Assembly: GCA_020636675.1 (NCBI GenBank)
Contig: JACJXK010000010.1
Span: forward strand, 16,330 to 80,329
Direction: 5' to 3'
Origin: Prevotellaceae bacterium
GTDB lineage: Bacteria; Bacteroidota; Bacteroidia; Bacteroidales; Paludibacteraceae
Length of the DNA stretch: 64,000 nucleotides
Shown: positions 18,055 through 27,191 of the stretch, in pieces
Numbering within the stretch: position 1 is the first letter of the stretch
How the letters are laid out: every line of letters begins with the position of its first letter
Position numbers and translations under genes: made by a program
Notes under the pieces: model-generated
Seen by the model: only the letters and a program-made list of their open reading frames with translations
Told to the model about the DNA's origin: nothing
Databases searched by the model: none

Positions 18055-18597
18055 ATGCAACTAACGACAGGACGTCCGGCAAATATGAGTGGCCGTTTGG
18101 ATAAGGAGGTGCGCGTATATGATTTGTTGGATCAGCTCCAGATGGCGTATCAGTATGTCGATCATGAGGCGGCGGAATCGATGACCGTCTGCGAGGCGAT
18201 TGAAAAGGAGCTGAATCTGACTATCTGCAAAAACTTATTCCTCTGCAACCGTCAACAGACTAAATTCTACCTCTTGATGATAAGGGGTGATAAGGTCTTC
18301 AAAACAAAGGAAATATCTAGTCAGATAAACAGCCCGAGGTTGTCGTTCGCATCGTCCGAGCGGATGGCTGAATTTCTGGACATCACGCCGGGTTCCGTGA
18401 GTGTCATGGGCTTGATGAACGATACGGACAATAACGTCAGCTTGCTGATAGACAGTGAAATTCTCTCCGATGAATATTTCGGTTGCCATCCCTGTATCAA
18501 CACCACTAGCTTGAAAATTAAGGCGTCCGACTTGCTGGATAAATTCTTGCCCGCCGTACATCACGACTATACAGAAGTGTACCTGACCGGCGAGTAG
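18055..18597 (+). CDS. YbaK/ProX-type prolyl-tRNA deacylase
   Basis: 180 residues. The family hydrolyses Ala or Cys wrongly attached to tRNA-Pro in the cytoplasm, backing up prolyl-tRNA synthetase editing. The YbaK fold is recognisable: VYDLLDQLQMAYQYVDHEA at the start, KNLFLCNRQQTKFYLLM with the conserved lysine region, SFASSERMAEFLDITPGSVSVMGLMND, and the closing GCHPCINTTSLKI. The length fits stand-alone ProX/PrdX rather than an editing domain inside ProRS. No tRNA ligase is nearby; it is flanked by gaps on both sides and is probably transcribed alone. Confidence 0.9.
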   Translation: MQLTTGRPANMSGRLDKEVRVYDLLDQLQMAYQYVDHEAAESMTVCEAIEKELNLTICKNLFLCNRQQTKFYLLMIRGDKVFKTKEISSQINSPRLSFASSERMAEFLDITPGSVSVMGLMNDTDNNVSLLIDSEILSDEYFGCHPCINTTSLKIKASDLLDKFLPAVHHDYTEVYLTGE

Positions 18598-18767
18598 TAT
18601 TTTGGCCGTTTGGAAAGGTGCCATCCGGTCAGAAGACGGGAACAATTACCAAATCTCCCGGCGTACGTTTTCAGGACGGGAGGTCGAGCCGTGTTTCAAA
18701 ATGGAAATGTATAGGTTTGTCCGTAGCATACTTTTTTCTCTAAAGAATGCTTTTCTTGCAAAGAAAG

Positions 18768-18798
18768 TTTGTAAATTATCATATTGATATTATCTTTG
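18768..18798 (+). promoter_or_regulatory. Consensus promoter inside a palindrome
   Basis: TTTG at 18768-18771, a 19-base spacer, then TATCTTTG at 18791-18798: an exact match to the Bacteroidota TTTG / TAnnTTTG promoter. The predicted start, near 18805, and the -7 box both fall inside the 49-bp palindrome at 18773-18821, so any protein bound there should block initiation. The fusion gene starts about 30 bases downstream. Confidence 0.8.
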
Positions 18799-18821
18799 TG
18801 ATAATATCAATATGATAATTT
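18773..18821. promoter_or_regulatory. Perfect 22+5+22 palindrome, probable operator
   Basis: The arms at 18773-18794 and 18800-18821 are exact inverted copies around TTTGT. Each arm contains its own pseudo-palindrome, TATCATATTGATA at 18777-18789 and TATCAATATGATA at 18805-18817, so the site looks like two adjacent dimer sites 28 bases apart. There is no T run after it, and it overlaps the -7 box, so an operator is more likely than a terminator. By position the natural ligand is the winged helix at the end of the gene that follows. Confidence 0.75.
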
Positions 18822-18834
18822 ATTGAATAAGCCT

Positions 18835-20997
18835 ATGAAATGTATTGAAACGTATGAGACGGGGTTGCTTTATCACCATTATGCTAATACGGCATATCCT
18901 TTGACTCCTCAATCTTTTAAAGAGTACAGATTGGATGGAGATGAGAAAATTGACAAGTTTGTTCGTACAGAATGGAAAAATGTGGACGAATTGTCGCTTT
19001 ATATTCATGTTCCGTTCTGTAAGTCTCGATGCAAATTCTGTGAATATGTTGTACTTGATACCTGTGATGCGCAGTTAGAGGATGAGTATGTTGATTTGCT
19101 CCTGAAGGAGATGTCCATGTATGCTGAGATTCTTAAGGGAAAGAGGATTGTGGGATATGATTTAGGAGGAGGGACTCCAGCCAAATTGTCTGTTAGAAAT
19201 CTGAAACGTCTTACAGACGCAGTTACATCTCTATTTTCATTTGCCGATAATGTGGTTTTCAGTGTGGAAACGACACCTCTTGTGGCGGCACAAGAACCGG
19301 AGAAAATAAAAGCTCTTTTTGATATGGGGTATGCTCGCATCAGTATGGGAATTCAGACGGTTTCGGAAAAGTTGCTAGAGGAATTGGGCCGAGATGGATC
19401 TACTTCGTTGTATGAGAAGGCTATGCGTTCTATAAGAGATGCTGGTTACGAGCGTTTTAATATTGATCTGATGTATGGCTTTTTGCATCAGACGGATGTC
19501 GATTTCAAAAATACGTTGAAATACGCAATCGGACTGAATCCTGAGTATATTACGCTATATAGGAACCGATATAAAGGAACTAAGTTGGAATCCGAGGCAG
19601 GTGGCGTTTCAATTTACAAGGCACTCTACCAATATCGGATTGCGTACCGTTTGTTGACGGAGAATGGGTATGAGGCCAACGTAGGTAAGAACACGTTTAG
19701 TAGGGTCCCTGAAGATTATGGTACGAGTGATTATCTGACCAAACGCGTTATATATGGTACCCCTTATGTGGGGATGGGGCTCGGTGCTCAGTCGTTCGGA
19801 ATGAACTATTTGGCTTATAATTTGGGAGCTGCGGAAAAACGCATGGAGCGTTATAAGTCTGCAATTTTGGCAGGTAAACTGCCATTGCAGGATATTTATG
19901 ATTTGCCGAAGGAGGAATCTATAGCTAAGATGGTTTCGGTGGCTTTCTATTTCGCGTTTGTTGATCTTAATGCTTTCAAAAATCGGTTTGGTGTCGATTT
20001 TGAATCTTATTTTGCCGAAGAGATTGCTTTCGTAATCGAGAATGGATTGATGGAGAAAAAAGATGATAGACTATATTTGACGGAACGGGGAGCTGATTTT
20101 ATCAATGGTGTGATTCCATTGTTTTACTCGAAGCGCTCGAAGAAAGAACTAAATTATATTTTTGAGAAGAGACATACGGATGGAAAGTCGGATGAAGAAT
20201 TGTTTCTTGAGTCGTATGATATAAAGAATTATGAACAAGTGTCTGCGACTGTTGATGTCGCTGCTTTTGCTTTGCAGCCGCAAAAGACGGAGCAATATCG
20301 GCAAGATGATGTGCAGACGTTGTCTTTGTTGTTGGTGAAGCGTGGAGAACATCCGTATATGAATAAGTGGGCATTGCCGGGTGGCTTCTTAAGAGGTGAC
20401 GAGAATATTAAGGATTGTGCTTATCGTGAAATTAGAGAGGAAACTGGTGTCGTCCCGAATGCTTTGATGCAGATAGGTACATTCAGTGAGCCTAATAGGG
20501 ATCCGCGTGGTAGAATCATCTCCAATGCCTTTGTCTCAATCATGACAGATACTGTGACTGCCAGAGGCGGAGATGACGCCATAGATGCGAGGTGGTTTGA
20601 TGTTGATTTTATAAGGAAGGATGGTAGGTTGTTATTGACACTTTCCTCTGGCGATCTGAAACTGACGGCAACTTTGTATGAAACGCAGCATAAATTTGGC
20701 CAGTTTGAGTTCGAAATAGAGAAGAGCGACGGTTTGGCTTTCGACCATGCTAATATTATTGCTACTGCGCTATCTGTGCTTCAGGTTAATATTGTCGATT
20801 TCGATATGATTTTCGATTTTATGCCGGAGAAGTTTACACTAGCGAGCTTGCAGAGAGTGCAGGAAACTATCTTGAATATTTCGATCCTGCCCGCAAATTT
20901 CAGGAGAAAGGCTTCTGCTTATATAGAGGAGACAAATGAATATACAGAAGGCTCCGGACATCGGCCGGCACAACTTTTCCGAAAGAAAATGAAATAA
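18835..20997 (+). CDS. Radical SAM (HemW/HemN-like) - Nudix - NrtR-like winged-helix fusion
   Basis: 720 residues from the ATG at 18835. Residues 1-440 are a coproporphyrinogen oxidase-like radical SAM protein: the Fe-S motif FCKSRCKFCEY (C62, C66, C69), the SAM-binding GGGTPAKLS, SVETTPL, and ISMGIQTVSEKLLEELGR. About 465-620 is a Nudix domain with an intact box: G-x5-E-x7-REIREETGV, after KWALPGGFLRG. The last 80 residues (FTLASLQRVQETILN, ANFRRKASAYIEET, GHRPAQLF) match the winged helix of NrtR-type Nudix regulators. NrtR proteins sense ADP-ribose-like ligands and repress by DNA binding. Joining one to a radical SAM enzyme is unusual. The promoter palindrome suggests autorepression. Substrate unknown; a haem-related role is a guess from the family. 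Confidence 0.85.
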   Translation: MKCIETYETGLLYHHYANTAYPLTPQSFKEYRLDGDEKIDKFVRTEWKNVDELSLYIHVPFCKSRCKFCEYVVLDTCDAQLEDEYVDLLLKEMSMYAEILKGKRIVGYDLGGGTPAKLSVRNLKRLTDAVTSLFSFADNVVFSVETTPLVAAQEPEKIKALFDMGYARISMGIQTVSEKLLEELGRDGSTSLYEKAMRSIRDAGYERFNIDLMYGFLHQTDVDFKNTLKYAIGLNPEYITLYRNRYKGTKLESEAGGVSIYKALYQYRIAYRLLTENGYEANVGKNTFSRVPEDYGTSDYLTKRVIYGTPYVGMGLGAQSFGMNYLAYNLGAAEKRMERYKSAILAGKLPLQDIYDLPKEESIAKMVSVAFYFAFVDLNAFKNRFGVDFESYFAEEIAFVIENGLMEKKDDRLYLTERGADFINGVIPLFYSKRSKKELNYIFEKRHTDGKSDEELFLESYDIKNYEQVSATVDVAAFALQPQKTEQYRQDDVQTLSLLLVKRGEHPYMNKWALPGGFLRGDENIKDCAYREIREETGVVPNALMQIGTFSEPNRDPRGRIISNAFVSIMTDTVTARGGDDAIDARWFDVDFIRKDGRLLLTLSSGDLKLTATLYETQHKFGQFEFEIEKSDGLAFDHANIIATALSVLQVNIVDFDMIFDFMPEKFTLASLQRVQETILNISILPANFRRKASAYIEETNEYTEGSGHRPAQLFRKKMK

Positions 20998-21075
20998 CGG
21001 GTTCATGAGAAGAGGGATGTGTCTTGCCTATTCTATTAATGCTATGTAGGATTTTTTGACGATTACCAAAAGAGG

Positions 21076-21112
21076 AAAAGCCAATCGGAATAGATTCCGG
21101 TTGGCTTTTTGT
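21076..21112. terminator. Bidirectional terminator between convergent units
   Basis: AAGCCAATCGGAAT pairs with ATTCCGGTTGGCTT over AG, with T runs on both strands. It can end the radical SAM fusion on the plus strand and the efflux operon on the minus strand. Confidence 0.88.
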
Positions 21113-21143
21113 AAGTAACTGAAAAATGAAAAAATGTGTTTTT

Positions 21144-21437
21144 TTAAATAGCCTGTTCTATGTTCCACACAAAGGCTCTTAGTCCTAGTTGCTCTGTTTC
21201 CAAATCCATCTCATGGAGGATTTTTAGGATAGAGTCAACTTTGTCGTCTTCTACCACACTGATGATAGCTGAGCACATAGATGGCCACGCATGGCTTCCG
21301 TAATGAGGGTCTCCCGTTTTGGATCCTCTGCCTTGAACCTGCTCCAAATAAGAGAATCCACGGCAGTTCATCTTCTCAAGTGTGCTTATTATTCTTTCGT
21401 AATAAGCTTGGTCGAATGTTATTAATATTGATTTCAT
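21144..21437 (-). CDS. PII-like protein at the end of the RND operon
   Basis: 97 residues starting MKSILITFDQAYYERI. The pattern beta-alpha-beta with ISTLEKMNCRGFSYLEQVQGRG and a closing beta-alpha-beta (MCSAIISVVEDDKVDSILKIL) fits the PII / ferredoxin-like small-protein superfamily found beside RND pumps in Bacteroidota. The classic GlnB T-loop with its uridylylated tyrosine is not seen; instead there is GSKTGDPHYGSHAWPS, rich in possible metal ligands. The start is the internal ATG at 21437; longer frames run into the RND gene. It lies 89 bases after the RND stop, in the same direction, so probably the last gene of the operon. A sensor or trimeric modulator role is inference. Confidence 0.7.
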   Translation of the reverse strand: MKSILITFDQAYYERIISTLEKMNCRGFSYLEQVQGRGSKTGDPHYGSHAWPSMCSAIISVVEDDKVDSILKILHEMDLETEQLGLRAFVWNIEQAI

Positions 21438-21526
21438 TGTAATCTTGTATTTGGACAAGTGTGGATCCGGAAGACTGCACATCGGAAAATCTCTTCCGAT
21501 GGCAGTCTTTGGATTCTTCCACGTTG

Positions 21527-24500
21527 TTATGAGTTTAACTTTGCTAGTTTCTTTCGTGTATTCTTGACGCCGGTACCTGCAAATATGCAGTAGAGTACAG
21601 GAACCAATATCAACGTAAGGATGGTGGATATGGTCAGACCTCCGATAACGGAGATACCCATTGGACTCCACATCTCCGAACCTTCGCCCGTTCCGATGGC
21701 CATTGGCACCATACCAAGGATGGTGGTTAGCGTGGTCATAACGACCGGACGCAGACGTGATTTTCCTCCCATCACCACGGAGCTGATGATGGACATTCCT
21801 CTCTCTCTGTTCAATGATATGTAGTCAATCAGCACAATACCATTCTTTACTACGATACCGATCAACAAGATGCCTCCTAATAGGGACATTACGTTCAATG
21901 TCTGGTTGGTGAGGAACAGTGCGAGAATGATACCGGACAAAGCAAATGGAATGGAGAACATGATGATGAACGGATATGTCAGTGATTCGAACTGGGCCGC
22001 CATTACGATGAACACCAAGATGATGATCAGGATGGCTAATGTTCCTAAGTCGCGGAAGGAGTCTTGCTGGTCTTCGTAAGATCCGGAAAGCTCTACGTTG
22101 ATGCCATAAGGAATGTCCATGTTGGCAATCTTCTTTTGTGACTCGGCAACCACATCGCCCAATGCTGCGCCTGAAATTACGGCAGTCACCGTATTGACAC
22201 GTTCGCGGTCTTTTCGTTGGATGTTAGGAGGTGTGCTTCGTTCCACCACTTTTCCTAAATCCTTTACTCGTATGCCTTGACCTGCTGCGTTGTATATCAG
22301 AATGTTCTCGATGTCTTCGATAGACTGCCTATTCTCTGGGTCATACATGACTTTTATCTTGTATTCGTCGCCATCTTCGCGGTAATAAGAGGCAGTGGCT
22401 CCGCTGATGCGGTTTCTTAGATAATTGGCGGCTCCGGTGGTGTTGAGCCCGTGAAGTGCCAATTTCTCTCGGTCGAAATCTACCTGATATTCCGGTTGGT
22501 AGTCGGATCGGCTAATGCGGACTTCCGAACAGCCATTGACGGTCAACAACTCCTTCTTCAAATCTTGAGCCACTTTGTCTGTCTCGGTGAAGTCGTAACC
22601 ATAGATTTCGAAGTCGATGGTTGATTGGCCTCCCATTACGGAGTTACCACCTCCTAGCATTACCTGGTATTTCTTCAATTCGGGATATTGGTCCAGATCT
22701 TTACGCATCATGTCGCATATCTCAGCAAGACTACTTTCTCGGTCTTTTGGATCGCTCAGCCTGATGTTGTAATTGACGATATGTGAGCCATTGTCGCTCA
22801 TGGAGGCCCAAATGTTGTCGGAGCTTGCTTGTCCGGCAGTGTAACTGATTACATTTATCTCCGGATATTTTCTCACCCATTCGTCGTTTATCTTCTTTGC
22901 AAGGGCCTTACTCACCTCTGCTCTCGTTCCGATAGGAAGTTCGTAGGTGACCTTTATTCTGGAGTTGTCTTGTGTTGGGAAAAACTCGGAACCGATGTAT
23001 TTTCCTAAGAACATACTGGCGACAAAGAAAACGATACAGCTTAAAAATACGGTGGCTCTATGCCTTACTGCCCAGTTGAGCATTTTTGAGTAGGTGCTGT
23101 CGAATTTGTCCAAGGCCTTCTCTACTGGACCGTAAATCGTAGTGAATATCTTGCTTTGTTTCCTCTGTAGTCTCAGCAGTTGCGAACATAGCATCGGAGT
23201 GAGGGTCAGGGCGCATATTGTGGATATGACCATGATGATACAAACCATCCAACCTAACTCCTTGAACAGAACACCCGTCATGCCGGTAACCAGTGTGAGT
23301 GGGAAGAATACGGCGATCAATGTGAGCGTTGAGGCTACTACGGATACGGCCACCTCGTTGGTTCCGTGTATGGCTGCCTGTTTAGGCTCGCTGCCTCGTT
23401 CTATGTGTGTCGTCACATTCTCCAATACCACGATGGCGTCATCCACTACCATACCGATGGCGATGGAAAGGGACGACAAGGAGATGATGTTCAGTGAACT
23501 TCCTGTCGCTGCCAAATAGATAAAGGATGCGATTAATGACAGCGGGATGGTGATGAGCACGATGACAGTGGCTCTCCATCTTCCTAAGAATAGGAATATG
23601 ACCAGAGACACGAATATCATGGCGTCACGGATCGTGTCTGCCAAACTCTGGATGGTGTTTCGGATGTTGTCCGATGTGTCGACGATGATACCTAGCTTGA
23701 CGTCGCTTGGCAAAGACTTTTGTAACTTAGGCAGTGCCTTCATTACCTTGTCCGAAATGTCGACGGAGTTGGCTCCTGATTGCTTTTGGATGACAATCAT
23801 GGCTCCTTGTTCGCCGTTGTTGTAGGTCTCTTGCGCACGTTCTTCCACTGAATCGTCAATTTTGGCCACGTCGCTTAGGTAGATGTTTGCTCCGCTTTTG
23901 CTACCTACAACTATCTTTGCCATCTCCTTCGCATCTTTAAATTCTCCTTCCACACGGAGAGAGTAGGTCTGCGTACCGATGTCGAAAGTACCTCCGGGAA
24001 CGTTCCTGTTCTCGGCTCCGATGATGGAGGAGATGCTCTCGACGGTGAGGTTGTAGGCCTCTAGTTTGACGGGGTTCACATATACGTGGATCTCGCGTTC
24101 TGGAGCTCCGGAAATGGAGACGGTACCCACACCCTTGATACGGGCAAGAGGGTTGACTACATTGTCGTCCAGAATCTTGTATAGTGCGGGCAAGCTCTCT
24201 TTTGCTTTGACAGACAGTAGAACCACGGGAATCATGTCCGTACTGAACTTGAATAGTATGGGCTTCTCTGCTCCGTCTGGCAAAGTGGTGACCATGTCCA
24301 GTTTGTCTCGGACGTCATTGGTCTTGACGTCTATGTCATTGCCGTACTCAAACTCCAATGTGATGATGGAGTAGTTTTCGTAAGATTTTGAAGTGATGTG
24401 TTTCAAGTCACTTACGGAGTTCAACGTATTCTCGAGCGGACGAGTGATGTTATTCTCTATGTCCGATGCGCTTGCACCTGCGTATGAGGTCATCACCATG

Positions 24501-24634
24501 ATGGTGTTTGACTCAATGTCCGGATACAAGTCGATAGGTAATTTTGATAATGAAAACAGACCCATAATCACCACTGCAAGAAAGCAGAGGGATGTCATGA
24601 CTGGCCGTTTTACTGCACCTTCATATAAACTCAT
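21527..24634 (-). CDS. RND efflux pump inner-membrane subunit (AcrB family)
   Basis: 1035 residues, the usual AcrB length. Proton-driven trimeric transporter that picks up drugs or other amphiphiles in the periplasm and passes them to TolC. The N-terminus YEGAVKRPVMTSLCFLAVVIMG is the first membrane helix, and LPIDLYPDIE is typical. The proton relay aspartates of TM4 are in IGMVVDDAIVVLENV, and the TM10 lysine is in IGIVVKNGIVLIDY. The two porter halves show the expected internal duplication. The TM4 sequence matches HAE1-type drug pumps rather than heavy-metal HME pumps, though the PII-like neighbour is also seen with metal pumps. Confidence 0.95.
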   Translation of the reverse strand: MSLYEGAVKRPVMTSLCFLAVVIMGLFSLSKLPIDLYPDIESNTIMVMTSYAGASASDIENNITRPLENTLNSVSDLKHITSKSYENYSIITLEFEYGNDIDVKTNDVRDKLDMVTTLPDGAEKPILFKFSTDMIPVVLLSVKAKESLPALYKILDDNVVNPLARIKGVGTVSISGAPEREIHVYVNPVKLEAYNLTVESISSIIGAENRNVPGGTFDIGTQTYSLRVEGEFKDAKEMAKIVVGSKSGANIYLSDVAKIDDSVEERAQETYNNGEQGAMIVIQKQSGANSVDISDKVMKALPKLQKSLPSDVKLGIIVDTSDNIRNTIQSLADTIRDAMIFVSLVIFLFLGRWRATVIVLITIPLSLIASFIYLAATGSSLNIISLSSLSIAIGMVVDDAIVVLENVTTHIERGSEPKQAAIHGTNEVAVSVVASTLTLIAVFFPLTLVTGMTGVLFKELGWMVCIIMVISTICALTLTPMLCSQLLRLQRKQSKIFTTIYGPVEKALDKFDSTYSKMLNWAVRHRATVFLSCIVFFVASMFLGKYIGSEFFPTQDNSRIKVTYELPIGTRAEVSKALAKKINDEWVRKYPEINVISYTAGQASSDNIWASMSDNGSHIVNYNIRLSDPKDRESSLAEICDMMRKDLDQYPELKKYQVMLGGGNSVMGGQSTIDFEIYGYDFTETDKVAQDLKKELLTVNGCSEVRISRSDYQPEYQVDFDREKLALHGLNTTGAANYLRNRISGATASYYREDGDEYKIKVMYDPENRQSIEDIENILIYNAAGQGIRVKDLGKVVERSTPPNIQRKDRERVNTVTAVISGAALGDVVAESQKKIANMDIPYGINVELSGSYEDQQDSFRDLGTLAILIIILVFIVMAAQFESLTYPFIIMFSIPFALSGIILALFLTNQTLNVMSLLGGILLIGIVVKNGIVLIDYISLNRERGMSIISSVVMGGKSRLRPVVMTTLTTILGMVPMAIGTGEGSEMWSPMGISVIGGLTISTILTLILVPVLYCIFAGTGVKNTRKKLAKLNS

Positions 24635-24715
24635 ATTATTTGTTTTATAAAGTTCTTAATTTTTCGAATGAATGATCCTTCTTTGTGGGTCTGCGCGTTT
24701 GGATGGAGTTCCCTG

Positions 24716-25753
24716 TTATCGGATAACCTCCACTTTGGCTCCGTCATTAAGTTTTGCTTGTCCTGACGTTACGATGACAGCTCCGTTCTCGATGCCGGAG
24801 ACCAATTCGTATTCGGCTCCCATCCTTCTTCCTAGCTCAACTTTGTCGTAAGATACGGTTCCGTCATTGTTATATACATATATATAACGGTCGCCTGATC
24901 CTGCCCTTTTTACGATGGCGTTGTCCGGAACTACGATATGGTTCTTTGTCCCGAAGTTCATGGATACTCTGGCAAACATTCCCGGACGTATAGCTCCGTT
25001 GTTATTGGGAATGCTTATCTCAACAGGAAATGTTCTTGTCTTTTCGTCGATAGTAGGATATATCAGACTGACTTTTCCTGGAAACTTCTTGTCTCCGAAG
25101 ACGTCTGTCGTCACGTCTACCTTCATGCCGTTCTTGATGTTGGTGAAGTAGCTCTCCGAGACGTTGATGAGAATCTTCACCGGACGAATCTGCATGATGG
25201 TTAAGATTGGCGTGGCTGTGTTGGAATAAAGGTCTCCGCTGTCGAAGTTTCTTGCAGTGACAACTCCGTTGATCGGACTCCTTAGGTTGGCGTTGTCCAA
25301 CAGATTCTGATAAGAAGCCTTAGCTACGTCTAGTTGTGTCTTTAGTTGGTCTACCGCCTGTTGTGATGCACCTCCTGCTTTCCGGAGTTCCTCCGTACGG
25401 TTGTATTGCAGCTCGATGTTGGCGAGTTGGGCCTTTTGGTTGATCAGCGAGGTGGGATCCATCTTTACCAGGAGTTGTCCCTTCTGTACCGTCTGTCCTA
25501 CCTCGGTCATGATGTCCATGATTCGGCCGGGAGAGGTGGGCGCAATGTTGTTTTTGATTTCGGGTTCTACTGTTGCTGTAAACTCGTAGGTCTGTTCTAC
25601 GGGTTGTAGTTTCACGGTGTCGACCTTTACCTTGAATACATTTACCACTGTGCTGTCTTTAGCTCCTTGCTCGTTAGACTCTGAGCTGCTGTTGCAGGCT
25701 GACAATGTGGCGATAGCTATCGCCAAACAGCCGAATTGTTTTACTTTTTTCAT
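24716..25753 (-). CDS. RND periplasmic membrane fusion lipoprotein
   Basis: 345 residues. The signal peptide ends in a lipobox, ATLSAC, so the protein is probably a lipoprotein anchored on the periplasmic face. It bridges the RND pump and the TolC channel. Barrel-sandwich (lipoyl) halves are visible in SPGRIMDIMTEVGQTVQKGQLLVKMD and NLRSPINGVVTARNFDSGDLYS, with the alpha-hairpin between them (about 110-165), then the beta-barrel (PVKILINVSESYFTNIKNGMKV). Motif order and length are normal. The gene is 26 bases from the TolC gene and 81 from the RND gene. Confidence 0.93.
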   Translation of the reverse strand: MKKVKQFGCLAIAIATLSACNSSSESNEQGAKDSTVVNVFKVKVDTVKLQPVEQTYEFTATVEPEIKNNIAPTSPGRIMDIMTEVGQTVQKGQLLVKMDPTSLINQKAQLANIELQYNRTEELRKAGGASQQAVDQLKTQLDVAKASYQNLLDNANLRSPINGVVTARNFDSGDLYSNTATPILTIMQIRPVKILINVSESYFTNIKNGMKVDVTTDVFGDKKFPGKVSLIYPTIDEKTRTFPVEISIPNNNGAIRPGMFARVSMNFGTKNHIVVPDNAIVKRAGSGDRYIYVYNNDGTVSYDKVELGRRMGAEYELVSGIENGAVIVTSGQAKLNDGAKVEVIR

Positions 25754-25779
25754 CGTATAATGTTTTTTTATTGTCGGAA

Positions 25780-27147
25780 TTATTTGTTTAAATATTGATT
25801 ATAAGCATTGCCCAGAACCTCGTTCAGAGAATTTTTGGCGATGATGTAGTTGTATATGGCCTGATAGTAGGAGAGACTTGCCTGTGTCAGCGAATTCTCC
25901 GAAGTAATCAGTTCCAAGGATGAGCCGGATCCAACTTCGTACCTTTTCTGTGATATGTTCAGACCCTTCTCTGCAAATGCCATGGCCTCTTTCGTCGATT
26001 CTATTTGATCTACCGCAACCTTTATATTGTCTATGCTGGACTGTAGCTGCATGCCAAGTTTGCGGCGGGTGTCTTCTTTTGTGTATTCAATCTCGTCCAA
26101 GGCAATTTGTGCTTGCTTCTGCTTGTAGTAGCGGGCACCGCCTTGAAATATAGGCCAGGAGAGTGTGATGCCTAGCGTTGAATAAGGATTGATCTGATAA
26201 TCGGCGAACTTGAAGTTGTCGTTGAGGGATGTCCATTGATAGACGGCAGACAACGATAGGGTTGGGTACCAACTCGCTTTCTGGAGCTTCAGCTGCCTTT
26301 CTAGTAAAGTGGTCGATATGTCGAGCAGTCTGATGTTTGGATTGTCCGTCAGTGTCGTGTCTACGGCGTTGATGTCTACCGTCTCGAACGCATCTTTCGC
26401 ATAGTCTCCCAACGTTCCTTCTACCTTTATCGGGTAGTTGGCGGGTAGGCTCATCAATACCTTTAGTTGTAGAAGAGCCAAGTCGATGCCGTTTTTTGTG
26501 GAGATGAGCGTAGGTTGTATGTTCCTTACCTGTACTTCGGCTTGTATGACGTCATATTCGGAAGTCAGGCCTTGCTCGTACCTCTTTTTCGTGATCCTCA
26601 AGTTCTCATTGGCGGTGTTGTAGCTGTCTTCTAAAACCTTATACGAATCTTGAGCGTTCATGATGGCGTAGTAGGCGGCAATGACAGTAGACACGTGCGA
26701 AATCTGAGAGCTGCGGGCAGTTTCTACCTTCTGCATGACAGACTCGGTGCTCAGTTTTATCGATTGCCACAATGGCACGTTTATCAAAGGGAGTGATGCG
26801 CTGAATCCTGCGGCCCAGCTGTTGTCTGTGCCTATCTCCATGGTGTTGCCGGCAAAACTCATGGTCTGTTTCTTTAGTGTTCTGGTGTAACTGGCAGATG
26901 CGGCCACGGAAGGAAATAGTCCGGCTATCGCCTCTTTCTTCGCATAATTGGCTTTGGTTATGTCCATGCCGGCTACCTTGATGGTCGGATTCTGATCCAA
27001 GGCTATTGTTATGGCTTGGTCCAAATTCAGACGCAGCGTGTCTGTTGGAGCTTGGGAGGACAGTGAGTCCTGTCCGAAGACATTCATTTGCAGTAGCAGA
27101 CACGTTGCTACAAACGAACTTTTTTTAATGAAATTACTTGTCTTCAT
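25780..27147 (-). CDS. TolC-family outer-membrane efflux channel
   Basis: 455 residues from the ATG at 27147, which gives a signal peptide (MKTSNFIKKSSFVATCLLLQMNVFGQ). Two outer-membrane efflux repeats are seen: LRLNLDQAITIALDQNPTIKV near the start, and TDNPNIRLLDISTTLLERQLKLQKASWYPTLSLSA in the middle. Each is followed by long amphipathic helices that form the periplasmic tunnel (SYYQAIYNYIIAKNSLNEVLG). It provides the exit duct for the RND pump downstream. A longer frame would overlap the TetR gene and is rejected. It starts 44 bases after the TetR stop, so the whole set is likely one operon. Confidence 0.93.
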   Translation of the reverse strand: MKTSNFIKKSSFVATCLLLQMNVFGQDSLSSQAPTDTLRLNLDQAITIALDQNPTIKVAGMDITKANYAKKEAIAGLFPSVAASASYTRTLKKQTMSFAGNTMEIGTDNSWAAGFSASLPLINVPLWQSIKLSTESVMQKVETARSSQISHVSTVIAAYYAIMNAQDSYKVLEDSYNTANENLRITKKRYEQGLTSEYDVIQAEVQVRNIQPTLISTKNGIDLALLQLKVLMSLPANYPIKVEGTLGDYAKDAFETVDINAVDTTLTDNPNIRLLDISTTLLERQLKLQKASWYPTLSLSAVYQWTSLNDNFKFADYQINPYSTLGITLSWPIFQGGARYYKQKQAQIALDEIEYTKEDTRRKLGMQLQSSIDNIKVAVDQIESTKEAMAFAEKGLNISQKRYEVGSGSSLELITSENSLTQASLSYYQAIYNYIIAKNSLNEVLGNAYNQYLNK

Positions 27148-27191
27148 AAAAATGTTATCTGATTTTTTAATTGTATTCTTTATTTCCAGTA

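Noticed and set aside
18773..18821. Reading the 49-bp palindrome as a terminator of the prolyl-tRNA deacylase gene
   Set aside because: It is AT-rich, lacks a T run, lies 175 bases past that gene and overlaps a consensus promoter. An operator fits better.
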